Below, in pieces: positions 10,684-18,905 of a DNA stretch of 64,000 nucleotides (the stretch's first letter is position 1; each line of letters starts with the position of its first letter). The notes below the pieces were generated by a model, which saw nothing but the letters and a program-made list of their open reading frames with translations, did not search any database and was not told where the DNA came from. A program made the translations under genes and the position numbers. Source of the DNA: Aeromicrobium duanguangcaii (GTDB taxonomy: Bacteria > Actinomycetota > Actinomycetes > Propionibacteriales > Nocardioidaceae); contig NZ_CP101990.1 of assembly GCF_024508295.1 (NCBI RefSeq), positions 558,001-622,000 on the forward strand, given 5' to 3'.

Positions 10684-11663
10684 CATCGGTCGCAGGACGG
10701 GTCGCCGCCACCGCGGGCGCCTTCGCAGCGGCGGGTGTCGCGGGTGCCGCCGCGACGGTCCTGAAGAACCGCAAGACCCGCGAGCGCCGCTTGTCGCGGG
10801 GCGATGAGGTCCCGTTCGGCTCGGTCCGCGGCGACTCCTATTACGTGTCGGCCTCCGACGACGTCCCGATCCACGTCGAGATCGACGAGGGCCCCGGGCC
10901 GACGATCGTCTTCGTGCACGGCTGGCTGTGCGACCTCGACACGTGGCACTTCCAGCGGCTGGCCCTGCGCGGCCACGCCCGGCTGGTCTTCATGGAGCTG
11001 CGCTCGCACGGCCGCTCCGGCCGCAGCGGACCCCGGAACTCGTCGCTGCACGCCATGGCCGACGACCTGCACCGGGTGATCGACGCCCATGCTCCCGAGG
11101 GCCCGGTCGTGCTGGTCGGCCACTCGATGGGCGGCATGGCGATCATGCAGCTGGCCCAGCTGGCTCCCGAGTTGTTCGAGGACCGGATCGCCGGTGTGGC
11201 GCTGGTCAGCACCAGCGCGGGCAAGCTGATGCGCCGCAGCCCGGCGCTGCGCTTCGTCGTGCCCCTGGTCAAGGCGGCCACGCCGCTGCTGGACTGGGGC
11301 CGCGAGTTCAACAGCTACGCCATCATCCGGCGGTGGGCCTTCGGTCCGCACGCGCAGCCGGCGCGGGTCGACATGGCCGACGAGATGATCCTGCGCGCCC
11401 CCACCACCGTGATCCTGAACTTCTACGACAACTTCGTCGAGCTCGACCTCGGGGCCGGACTCGAGGTGATCTCGCGGTGCCGCGCGTCGGTCGTGTGTGG
11501 CACCAAGGACGTGATGACGCCGCTGAGCCACAGCAGCTGGCTGGCCCGGCACATCGCCGGCGCCGAGCTGGTGCCCGTCAACGACGCCGGTCACATGGTG
11601 ATGCTCGAGGAGCATGAGCAGGTGACGGAGGCGATCGAGCGCGTCCTCAAGGACATCGCATGA
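10680..11663 (+). CDS. alpha/beta-hydrolase with N-terminal membrane segment
   Basis: A 327-residue alpha/beta-hydrolase of unknown substrate. The first 30 residues form an alanine-rich hydrophobic stretch followed by KNRKTRERR, so the protein is probably anchored in the membrane with the catalytic domain next to it. The oxyanion segment is HGWLCD, the nucleophile is Ser149 in GHSMGG and the catalytic His305 is in NDAGHM. GAGGAGA precedes the ATG, which overlaps the alr stop. Its fixed place between alr and tsaE suggests a housekeeping esterase or lipase, but nothing in the sequence shows the substrate. Confidence 0.85.
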   Translation: MTSVAGRVAATAGAFAAAGVAGAAATVLKNRKTRERRLSRGDEVPFGSVRGDSYYVSASDDVPIHVEIDEGPGPTIVFVHGWLCDLDTWHFQRLALRGHARLVFMELRSHGRSGRSGPRNSSLHAMADDLHRVIDAHAPEGPVVLVGHSMGGMAIMQLAQLAPELFEDRIAGVALVSTSAGKLMRRSPALRFVVPLVKAATPLLDWGREFNSYAIIRRWAFGPHAQPARVDMADEMILRAPTTVILNFYDNFVELDLGAGLEVISRCRASVVCGTKDVMTPLSHSSWLARHIAGAELVPVNDAGHMVMLEEHEQVTEAIERVLKDIA

Positions 11664-11688
11664 GCAGCGCAGTGGAGAAGGAGCGCCG

Positions 11689-12651
11689 GTGAGCACCGAG
11701 CTGGACGTCGAGCTGGTCGGGTCGGAACGCGCGGCGGAGGTGCTCCAGGTCATCCACCGCGCCTTCGCGACGCGACCCACGCTCGACCCGCCCGCCACGG
11801 CCGGCGACGAGACGCTCGAGACGGTGGCCGCGGCGCTCGACCGCGACGGGGGACTGCTGGCCACGCGTCGCGGCCTGCCGATGGGCGCGATCCTGTTCGA
11901 CCGGACGCGACCGGCGATGCTCGGACTCAAGCGCGTCAGCGTCGACCCGCTCGGCCGCGACCGGGGCGTGGCCTCGGTGATGGTCGGCGTCGCCGAGGAC
12001 GTCGCCGAGGAGCGTGGGATGGACGGCATCTGGCTGCACGTCCGCGAGGAGCTGCCCGACAACATCCGCTTCTGGAGCCACCGGCACTACCTTCCGGTGC
12101 GCCAGGACGGCACCACGATCGAGATGGGCAAGACGCTGTGGCTGGCCCGTGAGGTGCCCGACGCCGACGCGATGCGTGATCTCGCCGCGCGGGTGGCGAC
12201 GCTGCTGCGCGCCGGCGACCTGCTCGTCCTGACCGGCGATCTCGGCGCGGGCAAGACGACGTTCACCCAGGGCCTCGGCGAGGCGCTGGGGGTGCGCGGC
12301 CCGGTCACGTCGCCGACCTTCGTCATCGCCAGGACGCATCCCAGCGAGGTCGGCGGACCCGCGCTGGTGCACGTGGACGCCTACCGGCTGGGCAGCGCCG
12401 CCGAGATCGACGACATCGACCTGGACGCCACGACCGAGGACTCGGTCACGGTCGTCGAGTGGGGCGCCGGCATGGCCGAGCAGCTCTCCGACAGCTGGCT
12501 GTCGATCGCCATCGAGACGCGCGCCGCCAGCCCGGGGGACCCCCTGGGCACGGCCTCCGGAGTGGAGTCCGACGAGATGCGCGTCGTGACGATCCGTCCG
12601 CGCGGGCGGCGCTGGCTCGGCGTCCCGCTGCGCAGCACGCTGCTGGGCTGA
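11689..12651 (+). CDS. tsaE: GNAT acetyltransferase fused to t6A ATPase TsaE
   Basis: The C-terminal half (about residues 158-320) is TsaE, the ATPase that drives the TsaBDE complex making threonylcarbamoyl-adenosine at position 37 of ANN-decoding tRNAs. Its P-loop is GDLGAGKTT (Lys189), followed by SPTFVIAR, VDAYRL and VVEWG. The N-terminal 155 residues are a GNAT-like domain (VDPLGRDRGVASVMV as the acetyl-CoA segment; FWSHRHYLPV). Stand-alone TsaE has about 150 residues, so this is a real fusion in one uninterrupted frame. GTG is the start, with GGAGAAGGAG upstream. tsaB, rimI and tsaD follow in the next 4 kb. What the GNAT half acetylates is unknown. Confidence 0.93.
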   Translation: MSTELDVELVGSERAAEVLQVIHRAFATRPTLDPPATAGDETLETVAAALDRDGGLLATRRGLPMGAILFDRTRPAMLGLKRVSVDPLGRDRGVASVMVGVAEDVAEERGMDGIWLHVREELPDNIRFWSHRHYLPVRQDGTTIEMGKTLWLAREVPDADAMRDLAARVATLLRAGDLLVLTGDLGAGKTTFTQGLGEALGVRGPVTSPTFVIARTHPSEVGGPALVHVDAYRLGSAAEIDDIDLDATTEDSVTVVEWGAGMAEQLSDSWLSIAIETRAASPGDPLGTASGVESDEMRVVTIRPRGRRWLGVPLRSTLLG

Positions 12652-12677
12652 CGCCTGCTCCGCGCCACCCACCCCGA

Positions 12678-12744
12678 CTCCACTTTTGGAAATGGATCCA
12701 CGTCGATCGGATCGTGGGACGTGGATCCGGTTCCAAAAGTGGAG
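12678..12744. repeat. 67-bp palindrome between tsaE and tsaB
   Basis: Two 26-base arms, 12678-12703 and 12719-12744, pair at 24 of 26 positions around a 15-base loop. The arms begin and end with CTCCACTTTTGG and its complement and contain GGATCCACGT. The sequence is unrelated to the 72-bp repeat at 5241 and 16657, but the design is the same: a long near-perfect palindrome with a C-run before it and a G-run after it, filling a gap. It ends 12 bases before the tsaB -10. Confidence 0.85.
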
Positions 12745-12756
12745 AGGGGCCGCAAC

Positions 12757-12762
12757 TAGGCT
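12757..12762 (+). promoter_or_regulatory. -10 of leaderless tsaB
   Basis: TAGGCT six bases before the GTG of tsaB. The -35 position would fall inside the right arm of the neighbouring palindrome. Confidence 0.55.
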
Positions 12763-12768
12763 GGGCAG

Positions 12769-13407
12769 GTGCTCCTCCTTGCGTTCGACACCGCCACCCC
12801 GGCGATCTCCGTCGCCGTCCATGACGGCTCCTCCGTCGTCGCCGAGGCGACGGGCGAGGGAACCATGGCCCACGGCGAGCTGCTGGCGCCTGCGATCAGC
12901 GAGGCGCTCCAGCGAGCCGGTGCGACCGCGGCCGACCTGACCGACGTCGCCGTCGGCGTGGGTCCTGGCCCGTTCACCGGGCTGCGCGTCGGCGTCGTCA
13001 CCGCCCTCACCCTCGGCCAGACGCTCGGCCTGACGACCCACGGCGTGTGCTCGCTCGACATCCTCGCCTCGCAGGCCGCCTCGCGGTTCGAGACCGACTT
13101 CGTCGTGGCCACCGACGCCCGGCGCAAGGAGGTCTACTGGGGTCGCTTCACCGCCGAGGGCGTCCGCGTGACCGGGCCCGAGGTCGACTTCCCCGAGACC
13201 GTCGCCGCCCTGGGACTGCCGGTCGTCGGGCGCGGCGGGCAGCTCTACGCCGACCGTCTCGACTGGTTCGCCGAGGCGCCGCTGGACCCCTCCGCTGCCG
13301 CCCTGGCCACCCTCGTCGCGGGCGGGGGAGCGGTCGAGCTGCCGCTGGAGCCGCTCTACCTGCGCCGACCTGACGCGATGCCCCAGGTCGCACCCAAGCC
13401 CGTATGA
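12769..13407 (+). CDS. tsaB: t6A modification protein TsaB
   Basis: Partner of TsaD in the tRNA threonylcarbamoyl-adenosine complex. The 212-residue product shows the ASKHA fold signatures AFDTATPAISVAV and GVGPGPFTGLRVG (about 63-75), and the YWGRF segment of TsaB proteins. It lacks the metal-binding HxxxH of TsaD. The GTG start fits a leaderless transcript from TAGGCT at 12757. Its stop overlaps the rimI ATG by four bases, the usual tsaB-rimI coupling. Confidence 0.95.
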   Translation: MLLLAFDTATPAISVAVHDGSSVVAEATGEGTMAHGELLAPAISEALQRAGATAADLTDVAVGVGPGPFTGLRVGVVTALTLGQTLGLTTHGVCSLDILASQAASRFETDFVVATDARRKEVYWGRFTAEGVRVTGPEVDFPETVAALGLPVVGRGGQLYADRLDWFAEAPLDPSAAALATLVAGGGAVELPLEPLYLRRPDAMPQVAPKPV

Positions 13408-13835
13408 TCCGCGCGGCCGGCCTGCGCGACCTGGACACGCTCGAGTCGATCGAGAAGGCCAGCTTCGGTCCCGACGCCTGGACGGCCGGACAGGTCCGCG
13501 ACGAGCTCGTCGGGGACCGGATCGTGCTGGCCCTGGTCGACGAGTTCGGTGTCCGTGGCTACGCCTCCCTGCGGCTCTTCCTGCCCGATGCCGAGCTGAT
13601 GCGGATCGCCGTGGGCCTGGGCTCGCGCCGTGAGGGCGTGGGCTCGCGACTCCTCGGGGCGGTCCAGGACACGGCTCGGGCACGAGGCGCCGAACGGCTG
13701 CTGCTCGAGGTCGCGGACGACAATGAGGCGGCGCTCGCGATGTACCGCGGGGCCGGCTACGGCGAGATCGGCCGGCGTCGCGCCTACTACCGGTCCGGGG
13801 CGGACGCCGTGCTGATGGAGCTGCGCCTGTCATGA
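13404..13835 (+). CDS. rimI: ribosomal protein S18-alanine N-acetyltransferase RimI
   Basis: GNAT enzyme that acetylates the N-terminus of S18 and, in actinobacteria, probably other proteins. The 143-residue protein has RREGVGSRLL as the acetyl-CoA loop, LLLEVADDNEAALAMYRGAGY as motif B and the RRAYY near the end; these are typical RimI features. Both of its junctions are ATGA overlaps, with tsaB before it and the VTT protein after it. The RimI identity rests on these motifs together with the tsaB-rimI-tsaD context. Confidence 0.9.
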   Translation: MIRAAGLRDLDTLESIEKASFGPDAWTAGQVRDELVGDRIVLALVDEFGVRGYASLRLFLPDAELMRIAVGLGSRREGVGSRLLGAVQDTARARGAERLLLEVADDNEAALAMYRGAGYGEIGRRRAYYRSGADAVLMELRLS

Positions 13836-14314
13836 GCGACGTGATGGACTCCATCCGGTCCTGGCCGTGGGCCTGGGCGTGGCTCGCCTTCTTCGTGATC
13901 GTCCTGCTGCGGGCCGCCGGCACCTACGGGATCGGCCGCGCGGTGGCGGCCGGCCTGCTGCGCGATCGCCGGCCGGGGCGGCGCGTGCGGCTGGCGATGG
14001 CCCAGGTCGAGCGTTGGGGTCCGCCGGCGGTCACCGTGAGCTTCTTCACGGTGGGCGCGCAGACCGCCGTCAACCTCGGCGCGGGGCTCGCCCGGATGAC
14101 CTTCCCGCGCTATCTGACGGGCCTCGTGCCCGGCGCGGTGATCTGGGCGACGATCTGGTCGACGATCGGCATGAGCGCTTTCTTCGCGGTCTTCACCGGC
14201 GGCGCGGAGCGTGCCTCGTGGATCCTCGTGCTGGTCGTGGTCGTGGTCCTGCTGGTGCTCCTGAGGCGGTCCATTCGCCACTCGGCGCCTGCCACGGAGC
14301 ACCTCCGCGACTGA
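13832..14314 (+). CDS. VTT/DedA-like membrane protein
   Basis: A 160-residue integral membrane protein with three or four hydrophobic segments (about 12-28, 58-80, 92-112 and 130-145). The central part, RWGPPAVTVSFFTVGAQTAVNLGAG followed by MTFPRYLTGLVPGAVIWA, resembles the VTT domain of DedA proteins, which flip or handle lipids. It is shorter than typical DedA (about 200 residues). The start overlaps rimI. The family call is probable and the function is unknown. Confidence 0.6.
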   Translation: MSDVMDSIRSWPWAWAWLAFFVIVLLRAAGTYGIGRAVAAGLLRDRRPGRRVRLAMAQVERWGPPAVTVSFFTVGAQTAVNLGAGLARMTFPRYLTGLVPGAVIWATIWSTIGMSAFFAVFTGGAERASWILVLVVVVVLLVLLRRSIRHSAPATEHLRD

Positions 14315-14360
14315 CCTCCGCGCCCCTGCGAGGCCTTCCGTGCCGTGGCATGGTGGAGGT

Positions 14361-14774
14361 ATGAGTGATCCGCGTAATCCTGCCCCGGCACCTGCTCAGT
14401 ACCCGACCCAGGAGCAGAACGACGACACACTCCTGGGCCGTGAGCCGTTCGACCCGCTGGACGAGGGCATCAGCCCGCCCGAGCGCTGGTCGGCGGGCGA
14501 GGGCTTCGGCACGACCGTCGAGGAGCAGCTCGAGGGCGAGTCCTTCGACCAGCGTCTCTCCCAGGAGGAGCCGGACATCGATCCGGACGCCGAGTGGAAC
14601 GAGGACAACCTCGACGACGGCGAGGTCGGTCAGACCCGTTCGGGCCGTCTGGTCGATCCCGACGGCGGTATCGGCGAGGACCGCGTGGCCGAGCTCGTCG
14701 GTGACGACGTGGGCATCGACGGCGCCGGCGCCAGCGCCGAGGAGGCCGCCGTTCACGTCGTCGAGGACGAGTGA
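14361..14774 (+). CDS. DUF5709 protein
   Basis: A 137-residue, very acidic and probably disordered soluble protein without cysteine or membrane segments. The blocks DDTLLGREPFDPLDEGISPPERWS, GTTVEEQLEG, ESFDQRLSQEEPD and RSGRLVDPDGG match the actinobacterial DUF5709 family, whose role is unknown. The ATG has GGAGGT immediately upstream and a -10-like CATGGT six bases before it, so it may be leaderless. It stands alone between the rimI operon and plsC. Confidence 0.75.
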   Translation: MSDPRNPAPAPAQYPTQEQNDDTLLGREPFDPLDEGISPPERWSAGEGFGTTVEEQLEGESFDQRLSQEEPDIDPDAEWNEDNLDDGEVGQTRSGRLVDPDGGIGEDRVAELVGDDVGIDGAGASAEEAAVHVVEDE

Positions 14775-14805
14775 CGACGCTCGCCTCGGGTGAACGCGCG
14801 TGCAC

Positions 14806-14811
14806 TAGGGT
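14806..14811 (+). promoter_or_regulatory. -10 of leaderless plsC-like gene
   Basis: TAGGGT six bases before the ATG at 14818. Confidence 0.5.
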
Positions 14812-14817
14812 TCAGGC

Positions 14818-15573
14818 ATGCGCGACCTGACGTACCCGCCGGTCATCGGCACGGCCAAGACGCTGTTCAGACTGCTGGGGATGAAGTTCCAGACCTCCGG
14901 CACCGAGCACATCCCGCGTGAAGGCGGCGCCATCCTGGCCTCCAACCACGTCAGCTACGTCGACTTCATCTTCAACGGGCTGGCGGCCCAGCCGTCGGGG
15001 CGTCTCGTGCGCTTCATGGCGAAGAAGGAGGCCTTCGACCACAAGGTCTCGGGTCCGCTGATGCGCTCGATGCACCACATCCCGGTCGACCGTGCCCAGG
15101 GTGAGGGCTCGTTGCACGCAGCGGCCGACTACGCCCGCGCCGGAGAGATCGTCGGGATCTTCCCCGAGGCGACCATCAGTCGCTCCATGGAGGTCAAGGA
15201 GATCAAGACCGGCGCCGTCCGCGCGGCCGCCGAGGCGGGCGTCCCGCTCATCCCGATGGTCGTGTGGGGCACCCAGCTGCTCAAGACCAAGGACCACGAG
15301 GCTGACCTGTGGGGCCGCGGCAAGACGATCGGCCTGCACGTCGGCGCGCCGATCCCCGTCACCGGCGAGGACCCCGTCGCCGAGACCGAGCAGCTGCACG
15401 CCGCGCTGGCCGCGCTGCTCGACAAGGCGATCCGCGAGTACCCGATCTCTCCGGAGGGTCAGTGGTGGGCCCCGGCCCGGTACGGCGGAACCGCCCCGAC
15501 GCCCGAGGAGGCGCACCGCCTCGATCTCGAGGAGAAGGCCGCCCGCGAGGCCAAGCGCGCCCAGCGCAGTTGA
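14818..15573 (+). CDS. plsC: 1-acyl-glycerol-3-phosphate acyltransferase family protein
   Basis: Acylates lysophosphatidate or a related lysolipid in membrane lipid synthesis. The 251-residue protein has the HX4D catalytic pair in NHVSYVD (His44, Asp49), the substrate-binding FPEATIS segment (about 116-122; the family consensus is FPEGTRS) and the VPLIPMVVWG motif. No clear membrane segment is seen. It is a single gene with its own -10, followed by tsaD after 28 bases. The symbol indicates the family; acceptor specificity is not shown. Confidence 0.9.
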   Translation: MRDLTYPPVIGTAKTLFRLLGMKFQTSGTEHIPREGGAILASNHVSYVDFIFNGLAAQPSGRLVRFMAKKEAFDHKVSGPLMRSMHHIPVDRAQGEGSLHAAADYARAGEIVGIFPEATISRSMEVKEIKTGAVRAAAEAGVPLIPMVVWGTQLLKTKDHEADLWGRGKTIGLHVGAPIPVTGEDPVAETEQLHAALAALLDKAIREYPISPEGQWWAPARYGGTAPTPEEAHRLDLEEKAAREAKRAQRS

Positions 15574-15589
15574 GTCTTCGCCCGCCTGA

Positions 15590-15595
15590 GAGAAT
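15590..15595 (+). promoter_or_regulatory. possible -10 of leaderless tsaD
   Basis: GAGAAT six bases before the GTG of tsaD; a weaker match than the TAGGCT type. Confidence 0.35.
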
Positions 15596-15601
15596 GGGCG
15601 G

Positions 15602-16645
15602 GTGAGTGAGCCGCTGGTGCTGGGCATCGAGTCCTCCTGTGACGAGACCGGCGTGGGCATCGTGCGGGGCACCACCCTGCTGGCCCACGCGGTCGCCTCG
15701 AGCGTCGAGGAGCACGTCCGCTTCGGCGGCGTCGTGCCCGAGGTCGCCAGTCGTGCGCACCTCGAGGCGATGGTCCCCACGCTGGAGCAGGCCTACGAGC
15801 AGGCCGGGCTCGACGTGCGTGACGTCGATGCCATCGCCGTCACGAGTGGTCCGGGGCTGACCGGCGCGCTGCTGGTCGGCGTCGCCGCGGCCAAGGCCCT
15901 CGCGCTGGCCCACGACAAGCCGCTGTACGGCGTCAACCACCTCGCCGCGCACGTCGCGGTCGACCAGCTCGAGCACGGGCGGTACACCGAGCCGGCCATC
16001 GCGCTGCTGGTCAGCGGCGGCCACACCGAGCTGCTCCTGGTCAACGACATCGCCACCGACATCACGCTGCTGGGCGGCACGATCGACGACGCCGCCGGCG
16101 AGGCCTTCGACAAGGTCGCGCGACTGCTGGGACTGCCGTACCCCGGCGGGCCCGAGATCGACCGCGTCGCCCGCGACGGCGACCCGACCGCGATCGCCTT
16201 CCCGCGCGGCCTCACCACCGGTCGCGATCTCGACCGCTACCGCTGGGACTTCTCGTTCTCCGGGCTCAAGAGCGCCGTGGCCCGCCACGTGCAGCACGAG
16301 CAGCGGATGGGCCGCCCGGTCGCGGTCGCCGACGTGGCCGCCTCGTTCCAGGACGCGGTGTGCGACGTGCTCAGCCGCAAGGCGATCAAGGCGTGCGTCG
16401 ACCACGACGTGCCCCGCCTGATCATGGGCGGCGGCGTCGCGGCCAACGGCCGGCTGCGCCACTTCGTGCTGGAGCGGGCCGCGAAGGCCGGTGTCGAGGT
16501 CCGCATCCCGCCGCCGTCGCTGTGCACCGACAACGGCGCGATGGTCGCGGCACTCGGGGCCGAGGTCGTCCGCCGCGGCATCGCGCCCTCGCCGCTGGAC
16601 CTGCCGGTCGACTCGAGCCTGCCGGTCACCCGCATCGTCGCCTGA
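15602..16645 (+). CDS. tsaD: tRNA N6-adenosine threonylcarbamoyltransferase TsaD
   Basis: Catalytic subunit that transfers the threonylcarbamoyl group to A37 of tRNA. The 347-residue length fits the family. Features seen are [12 protein letters not shown] at the N-terminus, the metal-binding HLAAH (His113 and His117), [22 protein letters not shown] and the C-terminal CTDNGAMVA. The GTG start is six bases after GAGAAT. Together with tsaE and tsaB, the window holds all of the TsaBDE complex; the TC-AMP synthase TsaC is not here. The 3' end faces pxpC across the second palindromic repeat. Confidence 0.97.
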   Translation: MSEPLVLGIESSCDETGVGIVRGTTLLAHAVASSVEEHVRFGGVVPEVASRAHLEAMVPTLEQAYEQAGLDVRDVDAIAVTSGPGLTGALLVGVAAAKALALAHDKPLYGVNHLAAHVAVDQLEHGRYTEPAIALLVSGGHTELLLVNDIATDITLLGGTIDDAAGEAFDKVARLLGLPYPGGPEIDRVARDGDPTAIAFPRGLTTGRDLDRYRWDFSFSGLKSAVARHVQHEQRMGRPVAVADVAASFQDAVCDVLSRKAIKACVDHDVPRLIMGGGVAANGRLRHFVLERAAKAGVEVRIPPPSLCTDNGAMVAALGAEVVRRGIAPSPLDLPVDSSLPVTRIVA

Positions 16646-16656
16646 CGCGTCCCCCG

Positions 16657-16728
16657 GCTCCCGAGATTTGCTCTGATTCTCACCTTTCAGAGCCCCTCAA
16701 ACGTCGGAAGGGGAGCAAATCTCGGGGC
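16657..16728. repeat. 72-bp palindromic intergenic repeat, copy B
   Basis: Second copy of the repeat at 5241-5312, in the opposite orientation. The outer arms are intact (CCGAGATTTGCT and AGCAAATCTCGG), and the left inner arm TCTCACCTTT is kept, but the right inner arm has drifted so the inner stem no longer pairs well. Like copy A it sits between two convergent genes, tsaD and pxpC. Confidence 0.85.
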
Positions 16729-16741
16729 TGGGCGGAGGGCT

Positions 16742-17590
16742 TCAGGCGCGGTGGCGCCGGAACCGCACGACGTCGCCGGGCCGGGCCTGGGCCAGCGCGT
16801 CGGTGTCGACGACGACCCCGATGACCGGGTAGCCGCCCGTCACCGGGTGGTCCGGGCCCAGCACCACGGGTCGCCCCGAGCTGGTCACCTGGATGCTGCC
16901 CCGCACGACGGGCTCGCTCTCGAGTTCGCCGGTGCGGGCGCGGTCGAGAGACGGACCCTCGAGCCGGACCCCGATGCGGTCCGAGACCGGGTCGACCCGC
17001 CACGGGCAGGACAGCAGGGTGCTGATCGCCTGTGCGGTGAACCAGTCGTCGCGGGGGCCGAGGACGACACCGACGCCGACCTCGCCCGCCGCGATGTACG
17101 CGGGGACGGTCTCCAGCGACACGGGACCGTGCGGCCGCCCGACCACCAGCTCGTCGCCCCGGGACAGGGGAGCCGGTCCCAGTGCCGCCATCGTGTCGAA
17201 GGAGCGGCTGCCCAGCACGGGCTCGGGTCGGAACCCGCCCGCGACGGCGACGGTCCAGCGCATGCCGACGGCGGGCGCGCCCAGGCGCAGGACGTCGCCG
17301 CGGCGCAGCGAGAGCACGCGGCCGGACCCGACGGGACGACCGTCGACGGACACCTGCCCCGCGGCACCGGCCACCGCGACGACGTGGGGAGCGGTGGCGA
17401 CCAGAGCCAGCCCGCCGCCGAGGGCCTCCAGCGCGGCACAGTCCTCCGGGTTGCCCACGAGGTGGTTGGCGGCGCGCAGGGCTTGTAGGTCGAAGGCGCC
17501 CGACGGCCCGACGCCGAGGTCGGCCCACCCGGGACGCCCCTGGTCCTGCACGAGCGTCAGAGGGCCGGGCTCCAAGACGCGCAGGCTCAT
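16742..17590 (-). CDS. pxpC: 5-oxoprolinase subunit C
   Basis: One of three subunits of the ATP-dependent prokaryotic 5-oxoprolinase, which opens 5-oxoproline to glutamate. The 282-residue protein shows the family start GPLTLVQDQGRPGW and the following LGVGPSGAFD, ANHLVGNPEDCAALE and VVLGPDHPVTGGYPVIGVV near the end. It is translated after pxpB with a four-base overlap. Older names are allophanate-hydrolase subunit 2 or KipA-like; the pxpA-pxpB-pxpC order supports 5-oxoprolinase. Confidence 0.93.
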   Translation of the reverse strand: MSLRVLEPGPLTLVQDQGRPGWADLGVGPSGAFDLQALRAANHLVGNPEDCAALEALGGGLALVATAPHVVAVAGAAGQVSVDGRPVGSGRVLSLRRGDVLRLGAPAVGMRWTVAVAGGFRPEPVLGSRSFDTMAALGPAPLSRGDELVVGRPHGPVSLETVPAYIAAGEVGVGVVLGPRDDWFTAQAISTLLSCPWRVDPVSDRIGVRLEGPSLDRARTGELESEPVVRGSIQVTSSGRPVVLGPDHPVTGGYPVIGVVVDTDALAQARPGDVVRFRRHRA

Positions 17591-18168
17591 CGGTCGACCG
17601 CCACGAAGCGCACGACATCACCGAGGCGCAGCAGGGCCGGATCCTCGCGGCCGAGGTCCCACAGCGGCGCGTCCGTCCGGCCGATGAGCTGCCAGCCGCC
17701 GGGGGAGGAGCGGGGGTAGATCCCGCTGAAGGCGCCGGCCAGGCCCACCGAGCCGGCCTCGACCCGGGGTCGCGGTCGGTCGAGGCGCGGTACCTCGAGG
17801 CCGGGATCGCCGCCGGTCAGATAGGCGAAGCCCGGGGCGAAGCCGGCGAAGCCGACGGTCCACGGGGAGGCGGTGTGCCGGCGGACCACCTCGTCGACGT
17901 CGAGGCCGCAGTGCCGGGCGACGTCCGCCAGATCGGGCCCGTCGTAGACGACCTCGACCGCCACCTCGCGTCCCCGGACGTCGTCGACGTCGGTGACCTC
18001 CGTCGATGAGATCAGGGCGCGAAGCTGATCGGGCCGCCCCCGCAGCAGGACCGTGTTGGCCCCCAGCGTCGGGGCGTGGTCCCGCAGGGCGGCGTGCCAG
18101 CGGCGGGCCTCCAGGGCGTCCTCACAGTCGAGCAGGACGGCCGCGTCGCCGCAGGGCAGGACGCGCAC
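17587..18168 (-). CDS. pxpB: 5-oxoprolinase subunit B
   Basis: Subunit B of the 5-oxoprolinase complex (KipI/allophanate-hydrolase subunit 1 family), 193 residues. Seen are the N-terminal PCGDAAVLLDCED, EVAVEVVYDGPDL, the FAGFAPGFAYLTG cyclophilin-like motif and GGWQLIGRTDAPLWD. The GTG at 18168 begins immediately after the pxpA stop and gives the expected N-terminus; longer frames reading upstream would lie entirely over pxpA. It overlaps pxpC by four bases. Confidence 0.93.
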   Translation of the reverse strand: MRVLPCGDAAVLLDCEDALEARRWHAALRDHAPTLGANTVLLRGRPDQLRALISSTEVTDVDDVRGREVAVEVVYDGPDLADVARHCGLDVDEVVRRHTASPWTVGFAGFAPGFAYLTGGDPGLEVPRLDRPRPRVEAGSVGLAGAFSGIYPRSSPGGWQLIGRTDAPLWDLGREDPALLRLGDVVRFVAVDR

Positions 18169-18169
18169 G

Positions 18170-18889
18170 TCAGCCGAACGCCCGGACGTGGACGGCGTGC
18201 CGGTCCATGAGGTCGCGGACGCGCCCGAGCAGCAGCTCGGCGCCGGGACTGTCGCTGTGGACGCACACCGAGTCGACGGCGTCCACGAGGGACAGCGCCT
18301 GCTGCGCGGCGACGTCGGGGTCGGTGAGGACCGCACCGGCCTCGCCGCGGGGGACGAGCGAGCCGTCGCCGGCGTAGGCCCGGTCGGCGAACCCCTCGTG
18401 CACGGTGCCCACGCCGGCATCCCGCGCCAGGCGCAGGGCCAGCGAGCCGGGCATCCCGACGAGGGGCAGTGGCAGGGGATCGGCCAGGAGCGCCTCCACG
18501 ACCGCCGCGGCCTGGGTGGGATCGTGACTGATCCGGTGATAGAGGGCGCCGTGGGGCTTCACGTAGCTGACGACGCCACCGGCGGCGTCGGCCAGGGCGC
18601 GCAGGTGCTCGACCTGGCGGCGCACCTCGTCGGCCAGGTCGCGCGGCGCGAGCTCCATGGCGCGACGCCCGAAGCCGTCGCGGTCCGGGTATCCCACCTG
18701 GGCGCCGATGGCGACGCCGTGCTCGACGGCCGCCCGGCAGGTGGCGGCGATCAGGACGTCGTCACCGGCATACGCGCCGCAGCAGACGTTGGCGCTCGTG
18801 ACGAGGGCGAGCAGGCGGCGGTCCTCGCCGGAGGCCCAGCGCTCGGCCGACTCGCCCAGGTCCACGTTGAGGTCGACGCGGGCGGGCAT
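18170..18889 (-). CDS. pxpA: 5-oxoprolinase subunit A (LamB/YcsF family)
   Basis: Subunit A of the 5-oxoprolinase complex, 239 residues, the usual length. It opens with VDLNVDLGES and contains SANVCCGAYAGDD, IGAQVGYPDRDGFGRR, YVKPHGALY and VCVHSDSPG, all typical of the family. The ATG at 18889 has TAGCGT on the minus strand six bases before it, so the pxpABC operon probably starts here as a leaderless mRNA. Together the three subunits recycle 5-oxoproline, a spontaneous glutamine breakdown product. Confidence 0.95.
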   Translation of the reverse strand: MPARVDLNVDLGESAERWASGEDRRLLALVTSANVCCGAYAGDDVLIAATCRAAVEHGVAIGAQVGYPDRDGFGRRAMELAPRDLADEVRRQVEHLRALADAAGGVVSYVKPHGALYHRISHDPTQAAAVVEALLADPLPLPLVGMPGSLALRLARDAGVGTVHEGFADRAYAGDGSLVPRGEAGAVLTDPDVAAQQALSLVDAVDSVCVHSDSPGAELLLGRVRDLMDRHAVHVRAFG

Positions 18890-18895
18890 GGCCCG

Positions 18896-18901
18896 ACGCT
18901 A
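18896..18901 (-). promoter_or_regulatory. -10 of leaderless pxpABC
   Basis: TAGCGT on the minus strand, six bases before the pxpA ATG and only five bases after the end of the preceding methyltransferase gene. Confidence 0.5.
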
Positions 18902-18905
18902 CCGT

